Below the pieces are notes generated by a model. It searched no databases. It saw nothing but the letters and a program-made list of their open reading frames with translations, and had not been told where the DNA came from. A DNA stretch of 5,550 nt from Acidilobaceae archaeon (lineage in GTDB: Archaea; Thermoproteota; Thermoprotei_A; Sulfolobales; Acidilobaceae): positions 1-5,550 of the forward strand of contig JALVJB010000051.1 in assembly GCA_027034115.1 (NCBI GenBank), read 5' to 3'. Below are positions 1 through 4,635 of the stretch, in pieces (the first letter of the stretch is position 1; every line of letters starts with the position of its first letter). A program made the translations under genes and the position numbers.

Positions 1-642
1 GAGGCTAGGGTCTACTGGGGCATACTTAAGGGCGGAGAAGACGCCGCCGTGAAAATCTACCTCTCTTTCACCGCGGAGTTCCGGAAGAGTATAAGGAAGT
101 ATATTGAAGGCGATCCCCGGTTTGAGGCTATCCCCAAGGGGAACTTTCGCAAGCTGATATATGCGTGGACTAGGAAGGAGTACCGCAATCTCAGGAGGCT
201 CTGGGAGCACCGGGTGAGGGTCCCCCGCCCCATAGCCTTCACAGGGAATATTCTAGTGATGGAGTTCATAGGCGAGCGGGGGGTGAGGGCGCCGCTCCTA
301 GCCGAGGCTATTAGCGAGCTATCCCGCCCGGAGATCCGGGAGGTTTACGATGAGGTCGAGGCAAATCTCTACAGGATGGTCTGCGACGCGGGCCTAGTCC
401 ACGCCGACCTCAGCGAGTACAATATCATGATCTATAAGGGTAAGCCCTGGATCATAGATGTTAGCCAGGCCGTACACTACGATCACCCGCACTCTAGGGA
501 GTTCTTAGAAAGGGATATTGGGAACATTTACAGGTTCTTCTCACCAGTTATTGGTAGTGGACGCGTCGAGACCCTAAGGGAGAGGCTAATGGGGTGTTTA
601 GAAGAATGGCTGCGGAGGCGGCAAGGCCGAGGATCTACGTGA
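1..642 (+). CDS. rio1: RIO1-type atypical serine/threonine protein kinase, 5' end outside window
   Basis: The reading frame is open from base 1, so the true start is upstream; the GTG at 49 encodes a valine inside the kinase domain and is not the start. The visible part is 213 residues. The ATP-binding lysine is in AAVKIY (residue 18), followed by the RIO1-typical YIEGDPRF, the hinge MEFI (about 87-90), the catalytic loop HADLSEYN (Asp136, Asn141) and the metal-binding Asp153 in IDVSQAV. Archaeal RIO1 proteins are about 250-260 residues, so some 40-50 N-terminal residues, including most of the glycine-rich loop, are missing only because of the window edge. RIO1 acts as an ATPase/kinase in late maturation of the small ribosomal subunit in the cytoplasm. 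The next gene, a KH-domain biogenesis factor, overlaps its 3' end. In many archaea aIF1A lies just upstream of this pair; that cannot be seen here. Confidence 0.95.
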   Translation, partial: EARVYWGILKGGEDAAVKIYLSFTAEFRKSIRKYIEGDPRFEAIPKGNFRKLIYAWTRKEYRNLRRLWEHRVRVPRPIAFTGNILVMEFIGERGVRAPLLAEAISELSRPEIREVYDEVEANLYRMVCDAGLVHADLSEYNIMIYKGKPWIIDVSQAVHYDHPHSREFLERDIGNIYRFFSPVIGSGRVETLRERLMGCLEEWLRRRQGRGST

Positions 643-1205
643 GGGTCCCCCTTGACAGGTTGGGGGCTGTTATCGGTAAGAGGGGGGAGGTCAAGCTTAA
701 GATTATGGAAAGGCTTGGAGTCAGGCTCACTATTGACAGCGAGAACTCTCTCGTAATAGTTGAAGCCGAGTCTCCAAGCGTCCCGCCGGTTAACGTGATG
801 AAAGCCTCCGAGATCATTAAAGCAATAGCCTACGGGTTCCCGCCGGAGAAGGCTATGAGGCTCCTGGAGGAGGACCAGATACTCGTGATCGTCGATTTGA
901 AGCAGATCGTGGGGGACGCGCCTAACCACTTGAAGAGGATAAGGGGTCGGATTATCGGGGAGGCAGGTAGGGCTCGCAAGACCATTGAGGAGATGACGGG
1001 CACCGATATCCATGTGGGCGAGTATATTGTAGCTATTATCGGCGACTATGAGAGGGCTATGGCGGCTAAGAAGGCCGTCGAGATGCTAGCCGAGGGCCGC
1101 ATGCATAGCACTGTTTACAGGTATCTAGAGCGGGTCCTAAGAGAGATAAAAAGGAGGGAGGCCCTAAGACTCTGGGCTAAGGACGAGTTCCAATCCGGCT
1201 ACTAG
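606..1205 (+). CDS. Krr1/Pno1 (Dim2)-like two-KH-domain RNA-binding protein
   Basis: This 199-residue protein has two KH domains. The first spans about residues 9-54, with GxxG loop GKRG at 24-27. The second spans about 110-165, with GEAG at 118-121. The segment GRMHSTVYRYLE (164-175) and a basic C-terminal helix follow, as in archaeal Dim2/Pno1 homologues. Family members bind near the 3' end of 16S rRNA, contact aIF2-alpha and help finish the small subunit; that role is taken from the family. I prefer the ATG at 606 because GGGGTG at 591-596 sits 9 bases upstream as a ribosome-binding site. An in-frame GTG at 594, preceded by GAGG at 582-585, would add four residues. With the ATG the gene overlaps the kinase gene by 37 bases in another frame, which suggests translational coupling. 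Length and both loops look intact. Confidence 0.93.
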   Translation: MAAEAARPRIYVRVPLDRLGAVIGKRGEVKLKIMERLGVRLTIDSENSLVIVEAESPSVPPVNVMKASEIIKAIAYGFPPEKAMRLLEEDQILVIVDLKQIVGDAPNHLKRIRGRIIGEAGRARKTIEEMTGTDIHVGEYIVAIIGDYERAMAAKKAVEMLAEGRMHSTVYRYLERVLREIKRREALRLWAKDEFQSGY

Positions 1206-1210
1206 CTAGC

Positions 1211-1216
1211 TTTATC
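1211..1216 (+). promoter_or_regulatory. possible TATA box for the small gene at 1253
   Basis: TTTATC lies about 40 bases before the ATG at 1253. A TATA box here would place transcription start near 1239, giving a leader of about 14 bases that still includes the GAGG ribosome-binding site at 1244-1247. The same nine bases TTTATCACC recur at 4077-4085 ahead of the adenosine kinase gene. The match to an archaeal TATA box is modest, and the gene could equally be read through from the upstream pair. Confidence 0.3.
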
Positions 1217-1252
1217 ACCCCTACTAGTATCTTCTTGGATTGTGAGGGGGCG

Positions 1253-1708
1253 ATGACGGTAGCCTGCGACGAGCAGAGCCCAGCCCGGGGCGGTGAGAAG
1301 GAAGAGCCGAATGAGCCCCCCTCCAGCGATTGCAGACTCCGCATATACGGTGGAGCGCGAGTCCTAAGGGAGATCCTGGATGAGATTAAGAGGCCATTCT
1401 ACGAGTACAACTCCGAGATCTCCCACACCGGATACTATTTGAAACCGGTGCACAAAGTCTACAAGAGGCTCAGCGATGGAAGGAGGAGGATATACGAGTA
1501 CTATGGTAGGTACTGGTGGAGGAGGAGGGGCAAGCGCCTGGTCTACTCGGGGACGCGCAAGCCCGCCAGGGTGCCCCTAGACCCCCCAGCTAATCCTCTA
1601 GAAGGCCTTTCTATCATCGTAGAAGGCGATGACATTATACTGTCGTGCGGGGATTATGAGAGGTTCAGGGAGTACTTCCGAGGCTTCCGCATCGAGAGAA
1701 GCTACTAG
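1253..1708 (+). CDS. uncharacterised small basic protein, 151 residues
   Basis: I do not recognise this gene. I choose the ATG at 1253 because GAGG at 1244-1247 lies 5 bases upstream. A TTG at 1235 would extend the protein by six residues but has no ribosome-binding site. Residues 1-27 are polar, rich in Glu, Pro and Ser, and probably disordered. Residues 28-75 may form a helical segment. A central stretch (about 77-104) is very rich in Arg, Tyr and Trp, including YYGRYWWRRRGKR, then VYSGTRKP. A Pro-rich linker (107-115) and a final strand/helix-like part (118-151) follow. The Arg/Tyr/Trp stretch followed by a Y-x-G motif recalls short beta-hairpin nucleic-acid-binding modules, but this is only resemblance. 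No signal peptide or membrane segment is visible. It follows the KH gene by 47 bases on the same strand, so a link to ribosome biogenesis is possible but unproven. Confidence 0.75.
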   Translation: MTVACDEQSPARGGEKEEPNEPPSSDCRLRIYGGARVLREILDEIKRPFYEYNSEISHTGYYLKPVHKVYKRLSDGRRRIYEYYGRYWWRRRGKRLVYSGTRKPARVPLDPPANPLEGLSIIVEGDDIILSCGDYERFREYFRGFRIERSY

Positions 1709-1710
1709 GA

Positions 1711-2547
1711 TTACTCTAGCGGCGTTATAACGACTGGGTCCCCGACGGATACCCGTAGCTTCTTAGCCGCGTTGCCCTGATTCACAGCTATCTCCACGTA
1801 GCCGAAACTGTTAACATACATTACTAGCTCGCCTACCTGAACATCCTCGAACTTCCTCCCCACTTTAACCGAGTAAGTCCCAGTATCCGTTCTAACCATT
1901 ACTCTGCTCCACGATGTGACCGGTAGTAGGCTAGGCTTCACAGATAACGCGATGTTACCGAACTTGTCGATGTACACGGTTTTAACCCTGTAGCCTTCCT
2001 CGACCTCCTCAACATACTCGAGGAGCAGCCTCTTCAGCGCGGACTGGTCGATGGGTGTCCCGAGATGCTCTGGCTGTATTCCGGAAGCGTATAGTGCGGC
2101 TGCTGGTACGAAGACGTCCCTACCGTGAAATGTTGATGATAGCGTCCACCTCCCTCCGGGGAGCTTTCCCTTAAAGTACTGGCTTGCGGCTTCAACTACC
2201 CTCTCCGGGATCAGCGAGAATCCCCGCTTGAATCCTTCCTTCATGATAACGGGGTAGAGCACTCCATTGTTAGGGCCGACTAGAACATAGTCTCCAACCT
2301 CTACTAGGAGTGCTTCTCTGTGGGTGCCCACTCCTGGATCGACAACTACCACTATTATCGAGCCCTTCCTCGCCCAGTAGTAGGTGTTGGCTAGGACGTA
2401 GGCCCCGGCGAGGACTTTGAAGCTGGGAACGCTATGATCGATGTCGATAACGTCTACATCCGCTATGCTCTTGGCCACCGACCTCAGTATCCCGGCGTAA
2501 GGACTCTCCCCGAAATCCGTTATAAGGTATATAGCCCTACTCCCCAC
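1711..2547 (-). CDS. S-adenosyl-L-methionine hydroxide adenosyltransferase (DUF62 family, adenosine-forming SAM hydrolase)
   Basis: The 278-residue protein matches the DUF62/fluorinase-related family throughout. It has N-terminal ITDFG (9-13), VVDPGVGTHRE (69-78), GPNNGVL (91-97), STFHGRD (138-144), DKFGNIAL (194-201) and the C-terminal segment SFGYVEIAVNQGNAA (247-261). Asp70, Arg77 and His141 correspond to the Asp-Arg-His set known to activate water in this family. The known reaction is SAM plus water to adenosine plus methionine in the cytoplasm. The start is GTG at 2547, preceded on the minus strand by GGAGATGAT (2562-2554), which differs at one base from the ideal ribosome-binding site. 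The loop after TDFG (ESPY) looks one residue shorter than the form I recall, worth an alignment check. Its stop lies 2 bases from the convergent gene. The chlorinase and fluorinase relatives are bacterial, so SAM hydrolysis is the best call. Confidence 0.93.
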   Translation of the reverse strand: MGSRAIYLITDFGESPYAGILRSVAKSIADVDVIDIDHSVPSFKVLAGAYVLANTYYWARKGSIIVVVVDPGVGTHREALLVEVGDYVLVGPNNGVLYPVIMKEGFKRGFSLIPERVVEAASQYFKGKLPGGRWTLSSTFHGRDVFVPAAALYASGIQPEHLGTPIDQSALKRLLLEYVEEVEEGYRVKTVYIDKFGNIALSVKPSLLPVTSWSRVMVRTDTGTYSVKVGRKFEDVQVGELVMYVNSFGYVEIAVNQGNAAKKLRVSVGDPVVITPLE

Positions 2548-2571
2548 CGGCCCATCATCTCCGCGGGGGAA

Positions 2572-2595
2572 GGTTTAACCCTGCAAGGGTTTATA
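2572..2595 (-). promoter_or_regulatory. promoter region of the DUF62 gene with embedded palindrome
   Basis: On the minus strand TATAAA lies at 2595-2590, predicting a start near 2566 and a leader of about 19 bases that includes the ribosome-binding site. A second A/T core, TTAAA at 2576-2572, would instead give an almost leaderless message. Between and overlapping them is the palindrome described separately. Which box is used cannot be decided from the sequence alone. Confidence 0.45.
2577..2591. repeat. 6-bp perfect inverted repeat, possible operator
   Basis: AACCCT (2577-2582) and AGGGTT (2586-2591) are exact reverse complements separated by GCA. The right arm overlaps the TATAAA-like box of the minus-strand DUF62 gene, and the left arm lies just downstream, overlapping the alternative box. 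This is where archaeal repressors commonly bind to block TBP/TFB or polymerase. The regulator, if any, is not in the window. Confidence 0.4.
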
Positions 2596-2627
2596 CATGA
2601 ATGCGGGGAGGCGCGACGCCCCCTAGA

Positions 2628-2702
2628 GGCGGGTTGACCCGGCTGTGAGTAGGGGGACTCTGGCCTCCCCGACACTGCCTTCAATACGGCTTTCAGCCCG
2701 CC
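2628..2702 (+). ncRNA. candidate structured RNA in the divergent intergenic region
   Basis: Bases 2628-2637 pair with 2693-2702 in a 10-bp stem containing one G-U pair (2634 with 2696). Inside, GGC 2641-2643 pairs with 2677-2679, GTG 2645-2647 with CAC 2673-2675, and GGGGG 2652-2656 with TCCCC 2666-2670, the last using another G-U pair. Both G-U pairs form only in plus-strand RNA; the minus-strand copy would have A-C mismatches. A plus-strand TTTATA at 2590-2595 lies upstream with a purine-rich AAGGG before it, predicting a start around 2619. I find no tRNA, C/D or H/ACA signature, and no strong T-run after it. GC-rich DNA folds easily by chance, so this remains a weak candidate. Confidence 0.25.
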
Positions 2703-2735
2703 CACCATAGGCCTACCCGTTTAGAATTCCTATCG

Positions 2736-2743
2736 TTTATATA
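2736..2743 (+). promoter_or_regulatory. TATA box of the glutamate dehydrogenase gene
   Basis: TTTATATA is a strong archaeal TATA box in an A/T-rich island. It predicts transcription start near 2765 and a leader of about 25 bases carrying GGGTG at 2780-2784, 7 bases before the ATG. It is the best promoter match in the window. Confidence 0.7.
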
Positions 2744-2791
2744 GTTATATGAAGATCTCTTTTACTTGAAGCCCGTATAGGGTGTCCAGGC

Positions 2792-4054
2792 ATGGCAGTA
2801 GTACATGACCCTTATGAGGAGGCGAAGAAGCAGCTTCGCCAGACGATCGACCTCCTAGGCCTAAGCGAGGAGATCTACGAGATTCTAGCAGTGCCGGAGA
2901 GGCTAGTACAGGTTAGGCTACCGGTCAAAATGGACGATGGGACCGTAAAGGTCTTCATCGGTTGGAGGAGCCAGCACAACAGCGCTCTAGGCCCCTATAA
3001 GGGTGGCGTGAGATACCACCCTGAGACCAATGTGAACGAGGTCATAGCCCTCAGCATGTGGATGACCTGGAAGAACAGCCTCGCAGGCCTCCCCTATGGC
3101 GGAGGCAAGGGCGGTATCAGGGTTGACCCCCACAAGCTCAGCCCCGGTGAGCTCGAGAGGCTCTCTAAGGCTTACTTTGAGGCGATTAGCGACATTGTAG
3201 GCGTTGACCAGGACATCCCAGCCCCCGACGTCTACACTAACCCTCAGACGATGGCCTGGTTCTTCGACCAGTACAGCAGGATCAAGAGGGGCCAGTACTT
3301 CGGAGTGGTAACCGGTAAGCCCGTCGAGCTAGGAGGCATGGAGACCAGGATCATAGCCACCGGCTTCGGCACTGCAGTAGCGGCTAGGGAGGTAGCCAAC
3401 AAGCTATGGGGAGGCGTAGCCGGTAAGACTGTTGCTGTACAGGGCTACGGTAACGCAGGGTACTATGCCGCTAAGTTCCTACACGAGATGGGCGCCAAGG
3501 TCATAGCAGTTAGCGACAGCAGGGGAGGCATATACAACCCCGAGGGCCTAGACCCCGACGACGTGAAGAAAGTTAAGAACGAGACCGGCAGCGTAATCAA
3601 CTACCCGAAGGCCGTGAAGAAGCTAACCAACGAGGAAATACTAGAACTCGAAGTAGACATCCTAGTGCCCGCCGCTATCGAGAACGTGATCACAGAGGAG
3701 AACGCCGACAAGATAAAGGCTAAGGCCATAGTAGAGGCCGCTAACGGCCCCACAACTCCCGAGGCCGAGGAGATACTAACGAAGAAGGGCATCGTTGTAG
3801 TACCCGACATCCTAGCCAACGCTGGCGGAGTCATAATGAGCCACATTGAGTGGGTCAACAATAGAATGGGCGGCTGGATCACAGAAGAGGAAGCCAAGAC
3901 CAGGCTGGAGCAGAAGATGGTCAACAACTTCCTCAAGGTATGGGACTACTGGCAGAACAAGCTAGACACGACCAAGTACAACATGAGGGCTGCCGCCTAC
4001 GCGATAGCCGTCGATAGAGTAGTACGCGCTATGAAGCTAAGGGGTTGGATCTAA
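2792..4054 (+). CDS. gdhA: glutamate dehydrogenase, hexameric archaeal type
   Basis: This complete 420-residue enzyme interconverts glutamate and 2-oxoglutarate plus ammonium using NAD(P), in the cytoplasm. The N-terminal substrate domain carries GPYKGG (Lys70), TWKN (Lys94), the catalytic lysine in PYGGGKGG (Lys106) and IPAPDV (Asp146). The Rossmann domain begins near residue 185, with GYGNAG at 218-223 and the second strand ending in VSDSRGG (Asp242). NGPTTPEA (318-325), NAGGV (343-347) and SHIEW (350-354) close the fold. Length fits the archaeal family (about 415-425). Cofactor choice cannot be read safely, because SDS(K/R)G occurs in enzymes of differing preference. The ATG at 2792 has GGGTG 7 bases upstream and a strong TATA box 49 bases before it. 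Lysine is almost always AAG, which suggests high expression. The adjacent aminotransferase uses the same glutamate/2-oxoglutarate pool. Confidence 0.97.
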   Translation: MAVVHDPYEEAKKQLRQTIDLLGLSEEIYEILAVPERLVQVRLPVKMDDGTVKVFIGWRSQHNSALGPYKGGVRYHPETNVNEVIALSMWMTWKNSLAGLPYGGGKGGIRVDPHKLSPGELERLSKAYFEAISDIVGVDQDIPAPDVYTNPQTMAWFFDQYSRIKRGQYFGVVTGKPVELGGMETRIIATGFGTAVAAREVANKLWGGVAGKTVAVQGYGNAGYYAAKFLHEMGAKVIAVSDSRGGIYNPEGLDPDDVKKVKNETGSVINYPKAVKKLTNEEILELEVDILVPAAIENVITEENADKIKAKAIVEAANGPTTPEAEEILTKKGIVVVPDILANAGGVIMSHIEWVNNRMGGWITEEEAKTRLEQKMVNNFLKVWDYWQNKLDTTKYNMRAAAYAIAVDRVVRAMKLRGWI

Positions 4055-4059
4055 CCCCT
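4040..4059 (+). terminator. stem-loop spanning the glutamate dehydrogenase stop codon
   Basis: AGGGGTT (4040-4046) pairs perfectly with AACCCCT (4053-4059), with one more G-U pair inside (4047 with 4052) and a GATC loop. The stop codon TAA at 4052-4054 is part of the structure. TTTTT follows at 4075-4079, 15 bases after the stem, in a C-rich stretch. Archaeal termination relies mainly on U-runs, so the stem may act more as a 3'-end stabiliser than as a terminator. Confidence 0.4.
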
Positions 4060-4074
4060 AAACCCTCCCCCTCG

Positions 4075-4082
4075 TTTTTATC
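4075..4082 (+). promoter_or_regulatory. T-run: possible glutamate dehydrogenase terminator and/or adenosine kinase TATA box
   Basis: TTTTTATC begins 21 bases after the glutamate dehydrogenase stop and can serve as a short U-tract terminator. It also resembles a crenarchaeal TATA box, predicting a start near 4105 and a leader that would carry the whole hairpin at 4111-4137. A second A/T patch, AAGATTAAT at 4092-4100, would place the start near 4122, inside the hairpin. The sequence does not settle which is used. Confidence 0.35.
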
Positions 4083-4110
4083 ACCACTGTAAAGATTAAT
4101 CCCCCTAGAT

Positions 4111-4137
4111 GCTACACACCCTATCCTAGGGTGTAGC
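4111..4137 (+). promoter_or_regulatory. inverted repeat containing the adenosine kinase ribosome-binding site
   Basis: ACACCCTA (4116-4123) and TAGGGTGT (4127-4134) are perfect 8-base reverse complements with a TCC loop. After a two-base AC bulge (4114-4115) GCT 4111-4113 pairs with AGC 4135-4137. The right arm contains the ribosome-binding site GGGTG (4129-4133), 6 bases before the GTG start at 4140. As RNA the hairpin would hide the site; as DNA it could be an operator. Confidence 0.55.
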
Positions 4138-4139
4138 CT

Positions 4140-4628
4140 GTGAGCCTACGCCTAGAATCTATTGAGATCCCGCTCCCCGACGGTGCAAACGTTATCATAG
4201 GCAAGACCCACTTTATAAAGACCGTTGAGGATCTCTACGAGACCCTAGTCACGTCATGCCCCTCCCTACGTTTCGGCATTGCAATGTGCGAAGCCAGCGG
4301 TAAGAGGCTAATACGTAGAGATGGTAACGACAAAGAGCTCACTGAAACGGCTGTGGAGGCTTGTAAGCGGATAGCCGCTGGGCACGTATTCGTCGTTTAC
4401 CTCAGGGGTGGGTGGCCCATTAACGTTTTAAACTCCATCAAGCATATCCAGGAGGTCGTAAGCATCGAGGCTGCTACTGCCAATCCTGTGAAGGTAATCG
4501 TCGCAGACTTAGGAGAGCAGCGAGCCCTTCTGGGCGTTGCCGACGGATTCAAGCCTGTGGGCGTAGAGTCTGACGAGGACGTGAGGGAGAGACACGAGTT
4601 CCTAAGAAAAATAGGATATAAAAAATAA
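4140..4628 (+). CDS. adenosine-specific kinase family protein (DUF355, PAE2307-like)
   Basis: The 162-residue product covers the whole length of this small archaeal/bacterial family. Conserved stretches are GKTHFIKTVEDLYE (21-34), RFGIAMCEASGKRLIRRDGND (starting at 44), GHVFVVYLRGGWPINVLN (81-98), VSIEAATANPVKVIVA (107-122) and RALLGVADG (128-136). The family is annotated as adenosine-specific kinase; the Pyrobaculum structure forms a small trimer-based assembly. The phosphorylating activity is family knowledge and less firmly established than for the ribokinase-type enzymes. The start is GTG with GGGTG 6 bases upstream inside a hairpin. The gene lies 85 bases after glutamate dehydrogenase and converges on the aminotransferase gene with a 7-base gap. 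An enzyme that releases adenosine from SAM is encoded 1.6 kb upstream, which makes adenosine salvage a plausible job. The C-terminus ends in a lysine-rich tail encoded by A-runs. Confidence 0.9.
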   Translation: MSLRLESIEIPLPDGANVIIGKTHFIKTVEDLYETLVTSCPSLRFGIAMCEASGKRLIRRDGNDKELTETAVEACKRIAAGHVFVVYLRGGWPINVLNSIKHIQEVVSIEAATANPVKVIVADLGEQRALLGVADGFKPVGVESDEDVRERHEFLRKIGYKK

Positions 4629-4635
4629 AAATTAA
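4605..4635 (-). terminator. U-rich terminator for the aminotransferase gene
   Basis: Read on the minus strand, bases directly after the aminotransferase stop give several runs of T (complementing the A-runs at 4606-4610, 4618-4625, 4627-4631). There is no stem. A stretch of U-runs is the usual archaeal termination signal. It lies inside the 3' end of the convergent adenosine kinase gene, where the same bases encode the last residues and the stop. Confidence 0.5.

Noticed and set aside
49..642. GTG at 49 as start of the RIO1 kinase
   Set aside because: The frame is open to base 1 and the upstream residues match the RIO1 fold around the ATP-binding lysine; starting at 49 would cut the domain one residue before that lysine.
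1199..1228. Repeated CTACTAG (1199-1205, 1221-1227) and ACTAG/CTAGT arms around the possible TATA box
   Set aside because: The elements are only 5-7 bases, and CTAG-containing words are frequent throughout this window, so chance is enough.
1235..1252. TTG at 1235 as start of the small basic protein
   Set aside because: No ribosome-binding site precedes it, whereas GAGG lies 5 bases before the ATG at 1253.
2545..2562. Box C/D guide RNA suggested by ATGATGG on the minus strand
   Set aside because: No box D lies at a suitable distance, and the bases are better explained as the ribosome-binding site of the DUF62 gene.
2628..2702. tRNA gene, because the foldable segment is 75 bases long and contains TTCAATA
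   Set aside because: The base stem is 10 bp rather than 7, the base before TTCAATA is C and cannot pair with the C after it, and no D arm or anticodon arm of standard size can be drawn.
2628..2707. H/ACA guide RNA
   Set aside because: The base stem is followed by CACCA rather than a well-placed ACA, the left side of the internal loop is only three bases, and no clear kink-turn is present.
2434..2708. Small open frames on both strands of the divergent intergenic region (2434-2637 plus, 2520-2708 minus)
   Set aside because: Both overlap the DUF62 gene start or its promoter, have low-complexity Pro/Arg/Gly-rich products and no recognisable domain; they look like chance frames in GC-rich DNA.
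2778..2785. Shared TAGGGTGT before the glutamate dehydrogenase and adenosine kinase genes (also at 4127-4134)
   Set aside because: Most of the match is the ribosome-binding site itself, and the glutamate dehydrogenase leader lacks the complementary ACACCCTA arm, so a common regulatory motif is not supported.
3601..3936. 111-codon open frame antisense to glutamate dehydrogenase
   Set aside because: It lies wholly inside a well-supported conserved gene and its Ser-rich product is the usual mirror of a biased coding strand.
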